From positions 2,914,001 to 2,978,000 of the forward strand of contig NZ_CP059901.1 of the NCBI RefSeq assembly GCF_014127285.1: DNA of 64,000 nt, given 5' to 3'. Below the pieces are notes generated by a model, which was not told the DNA's origin, did not search any database, and worked only from the letters and a program-made list of their open reading frames with translations. Within the stretch, counting starts at the first letter, position 1. Every line of letters starts with the position of its first letter. The position numbers and the translations under genes were made by a program. This DNA is from Mumia sp. ZJ1417 (GTDB lineage Bacteria; Actinomycetota; Actinomycetes; Propionibacteriales; Nocardioidaceae). Below are positions 17,706-25,461 of the stretch, piece after piece.

Positions 17706-17933
17706 CGCTCGTTCCGAAGGCCCTTGCATCGTCCCCACCCGCGGCCGGATCCGGCGACGGCGACCTCTCCGGCAGTCGGCTCTGCCAGCCCCTCCAGCAG
17801 GTCGAACGTCGAGGTCGAGCGACCGGACGGCCTCGAACGCGGTGTCCCCTTCGCCGTAGACGCGCCGCAGCCCTCGTACCTCGATCACGGGAGCCCGGTC
17901 AGCGGGCCTGGTCGCACTCCGTTCGTGGTTCAT
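17702..17933 (-). pseudogene. ABC transporter ATPase remnant, Walker A deleted and frameshifted
   Basis: From ATG 17933 the frame encodes a recognisable ABC ATPase N-terminus (PVIEVRGLRRVYGEGDTAFEAVRSLDLDV). It then jumps, in another frame, to TFDLLEGLAEPTAGEVAVAGS, the helix that normally follows Walker A, and stops at 17702. The ~15-20 residues between these blocks, including GxxGxGKT, and the rest of the ATPase are missing. The deletion junction is near 17806-17812. This is a decayed DrrA-like ATPase and cannot be functional. Confidence 0.75.
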
Positions 17934-18118
17934 GCCTCCAGCCTCGTGGCGTACGGGCGCGGGCAGGAGTGCCGGCCGTCATGAAGGCGTGTGGATCCTC
18001 CACGGCCCGGGGATGACGAATGTCACGCGAACGCGGCGACCGTTCGATGGGAGCGATGAGTTCGACCCGGCCCGCAGGTCGACACCACGACCTGATCAAC
18101 CGTCCCGAGGAGTGCACG

Positions 18119-18697
18119 ATGACTGCCACCTACACCTTCGACGTCTTCTCGAGCCTCGACGGTTTCGGCACCGCCAGCGGCGGCGACTGGGGCGGCTACT
18201 GGGGCAAGCAAGGCCCCGAGCTGCTCGACCACCGTCTCGCCTCGTACGACGAGGAGCAGCGGATGGTCTTCGGGGCCAATACGTACCGGGCGTTCGTCCA
18301 GCTGCTGGGTTCGGGCACCGAGGAGTCGGTGTACGACGCCTGGGTCACCCGGATGATGAGCTTGCCGACGACGGTCGTGTCGTCCACCCTGCGAGGACCG
18401 CTCGACTGGCCGGACGCTACCCTTGCGGCTGGTGATGCCGTCGACGTCGTCGCCCGGCTCAAGGAGGCGTCCGACGTGCCGTTGCGCTCGCACGGAAGCC
18501 TGTCGATGAACCGTGCCCTCATGGCCGCTGGCCTGGTCGACCGCGTCGAAGTGACGGTGTTCCCTGTGATCACCGGGCAGTCCGGAACCGACCCGATCTT
18601 CGCCGGAGCGGCCGACTTCGACCTCGACCTGCTCGAGAGCCGGACCCTTGACGGCCGCATCCAAGAGCTCGTCTACCGGCCCACCCTGCACGGCTGA
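18119..18697 (+). CDS. dihydrofolate reductase-family protein (RibD C-terminal domain)
   Basis: 192 residues from ATG 18119, with CGAGGAG 6 bases upstream. It shares most of its sequence with 10897-11472 (DWGGYWGKQGPELLDHRLA, EEQRMVFGANTYR, LPTTVVSSTLRGPLDWP, VPLRSHGSLSMNRALMAAG, QSGTDPIFAGAADFDLDLLES), and the DNA is alike over long stretches too. It is the fourth member of the family in 16 kb. It probably works as a reductase with unknown substrate. Followed by a decayed PadR regulator and a GyrI-like gene. Confidence 0.88.
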   Translation: MTATYTFDVFSSLDGFGTASGGDWGGYWGKQGPELLDHRLASYDEEQRMVFGANTYRAFVQLLGSGTEESVYDAWVTRMMSLPTTVVSSTLRGPLDWPDATLAAGDAVDVVARLKEASDVPLRSHGSLSMNRALMAAGLVDRVEVTVFPVITGQSGTDPIFAGAADFDLDLLESRTLDGRIQELVYRPTLHG

Positions 18698-18735
18698 GCA
18701 GCGTGGAGCATCAACGAAGCGCTTGACCAGCAGGG

Positions 18736-18755
18736 CTATTCCAGTGCCAGAATAG
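18736..18755. promoter_or_regulatory. CTATTC-N8-GAATAG inverted repeat, candidate PadR-type operator
   Basis: CTATTC (18736-18741) and GAATAG (18750-18755) form a perfect 6-bp inverted repeat with 8 bases between the arms, the spacing seen in many PadR operators. It lies just before the PadR remnant, and a TTGACC (18723-18728) upstream could be its -35 box. The site may still serve the GyrI-like gene downstream. Confidence 0.45.
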
Positions 18756-18757
18756 GT

Positions 18758-19089
18758 GCGTGGACGAGGCCTCGTCCACGTGCGCGACGCCCCGGCCGCG
18801 CGAAGTCACGGCGCGTCTTCCACACGACGGACCTCGGCCGAGAGAGCGCGGCACGCAACGCCCTCGCGTTCCTCACCGAGCTCCGGACGGTGCCGCACCC
18901 GTTCCTTCTCGGCGTGGCCAACCTGCCGCTGCTCAACGAGCGCCAGTACGGCGCGGCGCTCCGTACCCGGCTCACCCGTCGAGGTACTCTCCGTGCCTCC
19001 TGGAGGCGGAAAGGCAGTGGCTCGCCAGCCGAGTCCAGGTGCTCGATGATCCGCACGACCGACAAGACCGACATCAAGAAGAGCCTTGA
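18758..19089 (+). pseudogene. PadR-family regulator remnant (lacks HTH, frameshifted)
   Basis: One frame (18758 to ~18985) encodes RRVFHTTDLGRESARNALAFL and then LLGVANLPLLNERQYGAALRTRL, which fits the end of a PadR winged helix and its C-terminal dimerisation domain. The continuation LEAERQWLASRVQVLDDP is in the next frame and ends at the stop at 19089. The N-terminal DNA-binding helices are absent. The remnant overlaps the start of the GyrI-like gene by 44 bases; PadR/GyrI-like pairs are common in actinobacteria. The family assignment is from pattern only. Confidence 0.55.
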
Positions 19090-19702
19090 CGCCTACCAGG
19101 CCAAGAGAGGCGTTTTCAGACTCCTGGACGTGCCCGACATGCAATATCTGATGGTCGACGGACACGGCGATCCCAACACCTCACCGGCGTACGCCGACGC
19201 GCTCGCCGCGCTGTATCCCGTGGCGTACGCCGTGAAGTTCGCGAGCAAGAAGGACCTCGGACGTGACTACGTCGTTCCGCCGCTGGAGGGCCTGTGGTGG
19301 GCCGAGGACATGGACGCCTTCACCACGACGCGCGACAAGTCGCAGTGGGACTGGACCTTGATGATCATGACCCCGGACTGGATCGACCAGTCCATGGTCG
19401 ACGCGGCCGTCGCCCGCACCGCAGCCAAAGCCCGGCCGGTCCGGCTCGACGAGCTGCGCCTCGCACCGCTGTCCGAGGGACGGTGCGTGCAGACGCTGCA
19501 CGTCGGCTCCTTCGACGACGAGGCCGAGGTGCTGGCGCGGATGCATGACGAGTTCGTCCCCGACCACGGCCTGCGGATGACCGGCAAGCACCACGAGATC
19601 TACCTCAGCGACGCACGCAGGGTCGCCCCCGCCAAGCTGCGCACGATCCTCAGGCAGCCGGTGTCCCTCGCGTGGTCAGTGGCTGACGACCCCGCGACGT
19701 GA
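19046..19702 (+). CDS. GyrI-like small-molecule-binding domain protein
   Basis: 218 residues from ATG 19046, preferred because the family fold starts at KTDIKKSLDAYQAKRGVFRLLDVPDMQYLMVDGHGDPN. Further blocks typical of the single-domain GyrI-like group are VAYAVKFASKKDLGRDYVV, PPLEGLWWAED, WTLMIMTPDWID, and CVQTLHVGSFDDE followed by LRMTGKHHEIYLSD. Members bind hydrophobic or cationic drugs and are usually paired with a regulator, here the decayed PadR gene just upstream. Its 3' end overlaps the convergent gene at 19676 by 27 bases. Confidence 0.87.
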   Translation: MIRTTDKTDIKKSLDAYQAKRGVFRLLDVPDMQYLMVDGHGDPNTSPAYADALAALYPVAYAVKFASKKDLGRDYVVPPLEGLWWAEDMDAFTTTRDKSQWDWTLMIMTPDWIDQSMVDAAVARTAAKARPVRLDELRLAPLSEGRCVQTLHVGSFDDEAEVLARMHDEFVPDHGLRMTGKHHEIYLSDARRVAPAKLRTILRQPVSLAWSVADDPAT

Positions 19703-19963
19703 CTGCAGGCGGGGCGCGATCCAGCGGTCCGAAAACCAGCCGGTGACCGTCGAGTAGACCGCCTTGTGGAAGAAGTCGGCCCGACGCTCGGTGCTCTCCC
19801 AGGTCGAGGGCGGGGCACCCACGCCGGTCGCGTTCTCGACCACCCCGCGCAGCGCACCGAGCGTGGCCCTGTCCCTCAGTGCATCGCGTGGTTCCAGACC
19901 GGCGCCCGTCAGGGCGGCCCGACCGAGCAGGCCCGCCCTGGCGCGGTCCTTGCCCGCCCTCAC
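19676..19963 (-). CDS. hypothetical protein, 95 aa, translationally coupled to the DUF4383 gene
   Basis: I do not recognise the family. The GTG at 19963 overlaps the TGA of the upstream DUF4383 gene as GTGA, a strong sign of a real coupled gene, and third codon positions are GC-rich throughout. The N-terminal half is Ala/Arg/Leu-rich; the C-terminal half is aromatic (ADFFHKAVYSTVTGWFSDRW). No membrane segment or signal peptide is visible. It probably works with the DUF4383 membrane protein. Confidence 0.55.
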   Translation of the reverse strand: MRAGKDRARAGLLGRAALTGAGLEPRDALRDRATLGALRGVVENATGVGAPPSTWESTERRADFFHKAVYSTVTGWFSDRWIAPRLQSRRGVVSH

Positions 19964-20460
19964 GGGCGACGGCCCGGTGGACCCGTCGACGCTCGACGCG
20001 GCGCGATCATGCGCGAGCCCATCACCCCCAGCACGACCATCACGACGCCGAGGCCGAGGTGGAGCCAGTTGTCCGCGTCATTGACCGGGATGAAGTTCGC
20101 CGCGTGGTCGTGGTCGATGATCAGCCCGTAGAGCCACAGGAGGAGATAGACCACGCCGCCGCCGATCAGGTACGGCACAGCGGTCCTCGCGGCCCGTGCC
20201 GCCCATAGCCCGACGACGCCGAACAGGAGGTGGACGATGTTGTGCAGGATCGAGACCTCGAAGATCCCGAGGAGCTTCGCATCGCTCTCGTGTCCGGCGA
20301 AGGTCATCGTGTCGTAGTTCGTCGTGATGCCAGGGATGAAGCCGAGGATCCCGACCAGGAGGAAGACCGCTCCCACGACCATCGTGAGGGTGCGCACGGT
20401 CTTCTCCTTCGCGGCAAGATCGCTGTCGTGGCCGCGGCTGGCTGCTGCTGAGTCGTCCAT
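19960..20460 (-). CDS. DUF4383-domain integral membrane protein
   Basis: 166 residues with four hydrophobic segments: LTMVVGAVFLLVGILGFIPG, the HNIVHLLFGVVGLWAA region, VPYLIGGGVVYLLLWLYGLI and the segment before the C-terminus (LHLGLGVVMVVLGVMG). The HNIVHLLFG and DNWLHLGLG His-containing motifs are characteristic of DUF4383. The function is unknown. It heads a two-gene unit with the GTGA-overlapping gene at 19676 and lies 46 bases downstream of a TetR gene on the same strand. Confidence 0.88.
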   Translation of the reverse strand: MDDSAAASRGHDSDLAAKEKTVRTLTMVVGAVFLLVGILGFIPGITTNYDTMTFAGHESDAKLLGIFEVSILHNIVHLLFGVVGLWAARAARTAVPYLIGGGVVYLLLWLYGLIIDHDHAANFIPVNDADNWLHLGLGVVMVVLGVMGSRMIAPRRASTGPPGRRP

Positions 20461-20505
20461 GGGAGACTCCCTTCGTCTCCGGACCGGTACCCGTCCCCGG
20501 CGTCC

Positions 20506-21078
20506 TCACGCCCGAGGGGCAGGAGGCAGCCTCGGGATGAGCGCCGTCGCCGCCGCCACGGCGACGCGCGCGGCGGCCTCGTCCTCCGCGGTGGCGACGA
20601 CGCCGAACACCATGCGATGGGCGAGCAGAAGGTCGGCCATCGTCAGCTCGGGGTCGACGCGGCCCGCAGCGCGTGCACGGCCGAGGGCTGGTTCGAGCAG
20701 AGCGACCAAGCGCTCGGCGCCGTCGTAGTCGGCGGTGGCACGACGGGCGTCCACGAACATCTCGACGAACGCGGCATCGGTGATGGTCAGGTCCAGCAGC
20801 CGCGCCCACAGCTCCTCGAGCGCGCCTGCGTCGTCGCGCGACGAGACCTCTCGCAGCTCGACGAAGTTCTCCTCGAACACCGCGAAGCCGAGGGCGAGAC
20901 GGTTGGGGAAATGGCGGTAGAGCACACCCTGGCCGAGCCCGGCCTCCTTGGCGATCTTGTACAGCGGAGCGTGATAGCCCTGCTCGGCGAAGACGCGCCG
21001 CGCCGCCGCCAGGATCGCCGCCCGGTTCTCGCCGGCCGCAGCAGGGCCGCGGTTGATCTGACGGCGCGGGGAAGGCAT
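20506..21078 (-). CDS. TetR-family regulator divergent from kstD
   Basis: 190 residues. The helix-turn-helix is at ~17-65 (NRAAILAAARRVFAEQGYHAPLYKIAKEAGLGQGVLYRHFPNRLAL). The C-terminal ligand-binding domain has no assigned ligand. The start at 21078 is 15 bases from a perfect 8-2-8 palindrome in the gap to the divergent KstD-like gene, so autoregulation plus control of that gene is likely. It differs from KstR, whose known operator has AAC/GTT half-sites, so a separate steroid-like inducer is possible. Confidence 0.92.
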   Translation of the reverse strand: MPSPRRQINRGPAAAGENRAAILAAARRVFAEQGYHAPLYKIAKEAGLGQGVLYRHFPNRLALGFAVFEENFVELREVSSRDDAGALEELWARLLDLTITDAAFVEMFVDARRATADYDGAERLVALLEPALGRARAAGRVDPELTMADLLLAHRMVFGVVATAEDEAAARVAVAAATALIPRLPPAPRA

Positions 21079-21092
21079 GCTGGGATCCTACT

Positions 21093-21110
21093 CCGGACAA
21101 GATTGTCCGG
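21093..21110. promoter_or_regulatory. perfect palindrome CCGGACAA-GA-TTGTCCGG, TetR operator candidate
   Basis: Two perfect 8-bp arms separated by GA lie between the divergent TetR and KstD-like genes, 22 bases upstream of the kstD ATG. TTGTCC in the right arm could double as part of a -35 box for kstD. The site is centred where binding would block both promoters. Confidence 0.7.
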
Positions 21111-21131
21111 TAGCCTGTACAGGAGGTCTCC

Positions 21132-22787
21132 ATGCCCGCGAACCCCCATCCCGCGCCCTCGTACGACCACACCTACGACGTCGTTGTCGTCGGGTCCGGA
21201 GCCGCGGGGTTGTCGACCGCGATGGCAGCCGCCGACTCCGGGCTGAGCGTCGTGGTGCTGGAAAGCACCGACAAGTGGGGCGGCAACACGGCGATGTCGG
21301 GCGGCGGGATGTGGCTGCCGAACAACCCGCTGATGAAGCGTGACGACGTCGGCGACTCCCGAGAGGAGGCGCTGGCCTACCTCGAGGCCACCGTCGGGGA
21401 GCCGGGAGCCGCCAGCAACAGGGCCCGCAAGGAGGCATTCGTCGACGGCGTCGAGGACTTCGTCCTGACGGCCGAGAAGTACGGCGTGGAGCTGGTGCGC
21501 GCACCGGACTATGCCGACTACTACCCCGAGAAGTCGGGCGGCAAGATCGGTCGCGCTGTCGAGGTCAAGCCGTTCGACGTCAAGCGCATCGGCTCGTGGT
21601 GGGAGACCTGCCAGGCCCCGGTGGCCCTGCCGGTGAAGACCGACGACGTCTGGCTGTTGGGACGGGCATGGTCGACCCCGGCCGGATTCCGGCGCGGCGC
21701 CGAGCTCGTGTTCCGCGCCGCGGGAGGGGTCCTGCGCGGCAAGAAGCTCGCCGGCATCGGCGCTGCCTTCGCCGCCTCCTTCGTCGACGTGGTCGTGCAG
21801 AAGCAGAAGACTCCGCTGTGGCTAAACGCGCCGCTCGAGGACCTGATCATGGACGAAGGACACGTGGTCGGCGTCCGCGTCACCCGCGACGGCGAGCCCC
21901 TCACGATCGAGGCACGCCGCGGCGTCATGCTCGCTGGCGGCGGGTTCGACCAGAACAAGCAGATGCGACGCGAGCTGCAGGGGATCGAGGGCAACCCGTC
22001 CGGCGCACCTGGCAACCTCGGTCGCCCGATCGAGATCGCCTACAAGGCCGGCGCGGCGCTCGAGCTGATGGACGACGCCTGGTGGGGTGCGTCGATCGCG
22101 CCCGTCGACGGACACGGCGCGGCATTCATCGTCGGCGAGCGGTCGTTCCCGTACTCGATCATCGTCGACGGCAAGGGCGAGCGGTTCGCCAACGAGTCGG
22201 AGTCGTACGTCGACCTCGGGCACCACATGCTCGAGCACGACAAGGACGGACCGTACTGGTTCATCGCCGACACCCGGCACGCACGCCGTTATCTGCGGAC
22301 GTACGCCATGGACCCGCGCCTCAACAAGAAGATGACCGAGGCAGGGATCATGGTGAAGGCCGACTCGCTCGCCGAGCTCGCCGGCAAGATCGGCGTCGAC
22401 CCCACGCGTCTCGACGCGACGGTCGACCGCTTCAACGGTTTCGCCAAGGCGGGCGTCGACGGCGACTACGGCCGTGGCAACTCCGCGTACGACCGCTACT
22501 ACGGCGACCCGCTCGTTCGCCCCAACCCGTGCCTGGGCCCGCTGGAGAAGGGCCCGTTCACGGCGTTCAAGGTGGTGATCGGCGACCTCGGCACCAAGGG
22601 CGGTGTCGTCACCGACGCCGATGCGCGCGTCCTGCGCGAGGACGGCTCGGTCATCGAGGGCCTGTACGCCGCGGGCAACAACTCTGCCGCCGTGATGGGG
22701 CGCACCTACCCTGGTCCCGGGTCGACCATCGGACCCGCAGCGGTGTTCGGCTTCCGCGGCGCGCGCCACATGGCAGCCTCGCGCTGA
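21132..22787 (+). CDS. kstD: FAD-binding dehydrogenase, 3-ketosteroid delta1-dehydrogenase type
   Basis: 551 residues. The N-terminal Rossmann motif is VVVGSGAAGLSTAMAAA, followed by the KWGGNTAMSGGGMWLPNN segment conserved in KstD/fumarate-reductase-type flavoproteins. The C-terminal RTYPGPGSTIGPAAVFG block supplies the Tyr-x-x-x-Gly pair corresponding to Tyr487/Gly491 of Rhodococcus KstD1, and the PYSIIVDGKGERFANES block is also typical. The enzyme would introduce the 1,2 double bond into ring A of 3-ketosteroids. No other steroid-degradation gene is nearby, so the physiological substrate is uncertain. AGGAGG lies just before the ATG. Confidence 0.85.
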   Translation: MPANPHPAPSYDHTYDVVVVGSGAAGLSTAMAAADSGLSVVVLESTDKWGGNTAMSGGGMWLPNNPLMKRDDVGDSREEALAYLEATVGEPGAASNRARKEAFVDGVEDFVLTAEKYGVELVRAPDYADYYPEKSGGKIGRAVEVKPFDVKRIGSWWETCQAPVALPVKTDDVWLLGRAWSTPAGFRRGAELVFRAAGGVLRGKKLAGIGAAFAASFVDVVVQKQKTPLWLNAPLEDLIMDEGHVVGVRVTRDGEPLTIEARRGVMLAGGGFDQNKQMRRELQGIEGNPSGAPGNLGRPIEIAYKAGAALELMDDAWWGASIAPVDGHGAAFIVGERSFPYSIIVDGKGERFANESESYVDLGHHMLEHDKDGPYWFIADTRHARRYLRTYAMDPRLNKKMTEAGIMVKADSLAELAGKIGVDPTRLDATVDRFNGFAKAGVDGDYGRGNSAYDRYYGDPLVRPNPCLGPLEKGPFTAFKVVIGDLGTKGGVVTDADARVLREDGSVIEGLYAAGNNSAAVMGRTYPGPGSTIGPAAVFGFRGARHMAASR

Positions 22788-22790
22788 AAG

Positions 22791-22828
22791 GACGCGCTGC
22801 CGCGGACCGAGGTCCTCGGCAGCGTGTC
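22791..22828. terminator. bidirectional hairpin between kstD and the convergent small gene
   Basis: GACGCGCTGCCG (22791-22802) pairs with CGGCAGCGTGTC (22817-22828) with one G-T pair; inside it GGAC/GTCC pairs around a CGAG tetraloop. The stem begins 3 bases after the kstD stop and covers the stop of the convergent gene, so it can end transcription from both sides. Confidence 0.75.
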
Positions 22829-23117
22829 AGTCACCGGTCTTCGTCACGCCGAACATCAGCACCCGACGATCGATGTCGTAGAACACGTTGGTCGTGTTGG
22901 TGAGGACGTCCTGAAGGTTGTCGGCGTCGTCCGCACTGACCGTCAGGACTTCCTCCCATGCGCCCTCGTCGAGCACCAGCTGAAGCGTCCAGAGGCCGTC
23001 CTCTCCGGCGCCGCCAGCAGCCCAGCTGAACTGGTAGTGCGTGACCTGGCGCACTCGCAGGCTGTCGTCGGTCACTCGTGTGCCACCGCTGTTCGCGGCC
23101 TTCTTCCTAGGGGGCAT
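22827..23117 (-). CDS. hypothetical protein, 96 aa
   Basis: Unrecognised small protein. ATG 23117 is chosen over an upstream extension because AGGAGTAGGG precedes it and the basic N-terminus (MPPRKKAANSGG) looks natural. The rest is acidic, with YQFSWAAGGAGEDGLWTLQLVLDEGAWEE and NLQDVLTNTTNVFYDIDRR. No membrane segment. It lies alone, divergent from a GAF-ANTAR gene, and ends in the shared hairpin with kstD. Confidence 0.65.
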   Translation of the reverse strand: MPPRKKAANSGGTRVTDDSLRVRQVTHYQFSWAAGGAGEDGLWTLQLVLDEGAWEEVLTVSADDADNLQDVLTNTTNVFYDIDRRVLMFGVTKTGD

Positions 23118-23263
23118 CGCCCTACTCCTCTTCCTCCCGCCCCGGCGCCCTATCGCGCCGTTGCTCCAGGAAGAAGCGGTACCCGGGCCTGCGGGACCTA
23201 AGCCCACACCTTGGGTCGCCAGCCACTCTCCCCATGCGTCCGCACCACGATTACGATGACGGG

Positions 23264-23965
23264 ATGCCACGCCGACAAGATCCTGACGACTGGTTCGCCG
23301 AGCTGGCGCGGTCCTTGCGGGACCAGGGCGACGAGACCGACACACTCGACCAGGCCCTCAAGCTGGCGGTTGAGACGATAGAGGGCTGCGACGACGCTGC
23401 GATAAGCCTGATCCGCCGTGGCGGACGGATCGAGACCATCAACTCCACCGGGCCGCGAGCGCGAGAGGCCGACCACCTGCAGTACAAGATCGGTACGGGC
23501 CCGTGTCTCGACACGATCCACGACCACGAGACCACGCTGGTCCGCGACCTTTCGCAGGAGGACCGATGGCCGCGATGGAGCGAGCAGGTCAACCGCGACC
23601 TGGGGTTCGGCAGCGTCCTGTGCTTCCAGCTCTTCACCACCGCCGACGACTACGGCGCGCTGAACCTGTACGCCGACAAGGTCGACGCCTTCGACGACTC
23701 TGACCAGGTCGTCGGTGCTGCCATGGCCGCACACATCGCCGTGGCCGTCGACTCCTCACGGCAGATCGACCAGCTCGGCCGGTCGGTGCGCACGCGCACC
23801 GTCATCGGCCAGGCGATGGGCATCGTCATGGAGCGGTACGACCTCGACGCCACGCGGGCCTTCCGCTTTCTTCAGCGTGTCTCGAGCATCACCAACACTC
23901 GGCTCCTCGCCGTTTCCGAGCACATCGTGGCGACCCGGCAGATCCCCCAGCCTGACAACACCTAG
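23264..23965 (+). CDS. GAF-ANTAR domain RNA-binding antitermination regulator
   Basis: 233 residues from ATG 23264. The GAF domain spans ~15-160 (AISLIRRGGRIETINSTG, YKIGTGPCLDTIHDHETTLVRDLSQEDRWPRW, GFGSVLCFQLFTTADDYGALNLYADK). The ANTAR domain follows (VIGQAMGIVMERYDLDATRAFRFLQRVSS). The Cys in GTGPCLD is conserved in the copy at 28994 and may be a redox or ligand site. ANTAR proteins bind nascent RNA hairpins and prevent termination. Confidence 0.92.
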   Translation: MPRRQDPDDWFAELARSLRDQGDETDTLDQALKLAVETIEGCDDAAISLIRRGGRIETINSTGPRAREADHLQYKIGTGPCLDTIHDHETTLVRDLSQEDRWPRWSEQVNRDLGFGSVLCFQLFTTADDYGALNLYADKVDAFDDSDQVVGAAMAAHIAVAVDSSRQIDQLGRSVRTRTVIGQAMGIVMERYDLDATRAFRFLQRVSSITNTRLLAVSEHIVATRQIPQPDNT

Positions 23966-24006
23966 CCCGCCGACGACTCCGCGCGGCGGCGATGTCACAA
24001 GGGACA

Positions 24007-24039
24007 GCCCGGGCGTCCGTTTTCTCGACCCGCCCGGGC
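24007..24039. terminator. GC-rich hairpin between convergent genes
   Basis: GCCCGGGCG (24007-24015) and CGCCCGGGC (24031-24039) form a perfect 9-bp stem with a 15-base loop containing TTTT. It lies 41 bases after the GAF-ANTAR stop and before the end of the convergent secreted-protein gene (24178). It is a bidirectional terminator candidate. Confidence 0.6.
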
Positions 24040-24177
24040 CTGATGCTCGACCGTTGGCGCCCACGGCCAAGCAGTGCTCGTCCGGTGCCCCACTGTGCCC
24101 GGTCCTAACGGCAGGAACGTGCCCAATGGGCCGGTGGGAGGCATCGCGCCTGCCCCCCAACCGGCCCAGAGCATGAG

Positions 24178-24744
24178 TCAGAATCTCCCGAACGGCCGCG
24201 GGCTCGCGTACCCGAACGTGTCGCCGGCGCTGAACGCGTTGACGCCGAACGTCGAGTTGAGCGCACCAGCAGCAGTGCCCGTCAAGGTCAGCTTGACCAG
24301 GCCCAGCCCTGGGCGGTTCGAACGGCGGATCTTGAACAGGTCGACGCGCCCCACGTTGCCGACGGAGCCGGAGACCTTGCCGCTGACCCGCTGGCGGCCG
24401 AGATCGATGGTGAACTTCCTCAGCGAGATCGTGGCGGATCCTGCCGTGAGGCTGATCCCGCCGCTGTGCTTGATCTGCACCTTCTTGAGCGAGTAGCCGG
24501 TGATCGGGAACCGGGCCGCGAGCGTGCCCTTGTAGGCGAACGCTTTCGCCCCACCGACTGCCGCGGGCGTGATCCCTGCGCCTGCGATGAGCGAGTAGAC
24601 GGCCGGATCGACGACGACCTGCGTGTAGCCGACCTTCGCCCGCCGCTGCTCCTGTGCCTGTGCCGGGGCTCCGACCCCGATGGCGACCAACCCCACGACC
24701 GCAAGGAACGCGGTGAGGACCTTGATGAACGTACGTTTCGACAT
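24178..24744 (-). CDS. secreted protein of unknown function, 188 aa
   Basis: A clear Sec signal peptide (KRTFIKVLTAFLAVVGLVAIG, cleavage after APAQA) leads a ~160-residue exported domain rich in beta-prone stretches (VVVDPAVYSLIAGAGITPAAV, GSATISLRKFTIDLGRQRVSG, LVKLTLTGTAAGALNSTFG). The general look is that of HtaA-like or other cell-surface beta domains, but no haem-ligand pattern is certain. It is downstream of an ECF sigma gene on the same strand (88 bases) and may be its target. Confidence 0.75.
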   Translation of the reverse strand: MSKRTFIKVLTAFLAVVGLVAIGVGAPAQAQEQRRAKVGYTQVVVDPAVYSLIAGAGITPAAVGGAKAFAYKGTLAARFPITGYSLKKVQIKHSGGISLTAGSATISLRKFTIDLGRQRVSGKVSGSVGNVGRVDLFKIRRSNRPGLGLVKLTLTGTAAGALNSTFGVNAFSAGDTFGYASPRPFGRF

Positions 24745-24832
24745 GCGAACAATCCCTCCATCTGGTGGCGACCAGATACCTGGTCTCTGTGTTCTTCGGT
24801 CGCTGACCCCGTTCGGTTGCCGGGGGCAGGCG

Positions 24833-25384
24833 TCATCTCGCAGGTTCGTCGGCCGCTCTCAAGATCTCTCCCAGCCGTCGCTTCCCTCGGAAGGCACGCG
24901 CTTTGACCGTCCCCATGGGGACCTGGAGGCGCGCGGCGATCTCTCGCAGCGGGAGGTCGTCGAAGTACGCCAGCTCGAGGACCGCGCGTTCATGCCCGGG
25001 CAACCTCGCGACGGCGGACCGGACGAGCGCGGCATCCGCGAGCCGGTTTACGGTGTCCCTTCCGTCTTCTCCTGCGAGCTCACGCAGCGCTTCGAGGTCG
25101 ACGACCCCATGCCTGCGAGCCCGCAGCGCATCGATCGCACGGTGATGAGCGATCGTGAAGAGCCACCCGGTGAACCGCTGGCTCGGGTCGTACCCCGACG
25201 CTCCCCGCCACACGTCGAGGAAGGTGCGCTGCATCACGTCCTCTGCCTCGTGCCTGCCGACATATCTGGTCACGTAGGCGAGCACGACAGGGGCGTACGT
25301 CTCGTAGGCCTCGCGGAGGGCGGCCTCGTCCCTCCGGGTGATGCGCACGCCGAACGTCTGCTCACCGGGATCGAGAAGGTCCAT
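24833..25384 (-). CDS. ECF-type RNA polymerase sigma factor
   Basis: 183 residues. The sigma-2 region (~25-95) contains LAYVTRYVGRHEAEDVMQRTFLDVWRGA and FTGWLFTIAHHRAIDALRAR; the sigma-4 region (~118-175) contains LPGHERAVLELAYFDDLPLREIAARLQVPMGTVKARAFRGKRRL. No anti-sigma gene is adjacent. The secreted-protein gene lies immediately downstream on the same strand. ECF factors typically steer polymerase to extracytoplasmic-stress or surface genes; the signal here is not apparent. Confidence 0.92.
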   Translation of the reverse strand: MDLLDPGEQTFGVRITRRDEAALREAYETYAPVVLAYVTRYVGRHEAEDVMQRTFLDVWRGASGYDPSQRFTGWLFTIAHHRAIDALRARRHGVVDLEALRELAGEDGRDTVNRLADAALVRSAVARLPGHERAVLELAYFDDLPLREIAARLQVPMGTVKARAFRGKRRLGEILRAADEPAR

Positions 25385-25461
25385 GCGGGTGCTTCGCGGC
25401 CGACCCTGGCCTGGATGGCCGAACGGGACAATTTTCGGGCATCAGGTGGGCGGCCCGTACG

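Noticed and set aside
24178-24744. Calling the secreted protein an HtaA haem-binding domain
   Set aside because: The beta-rich secreted look is similar, but the conserved haem-ligand pattern could not be confirmed by eye.
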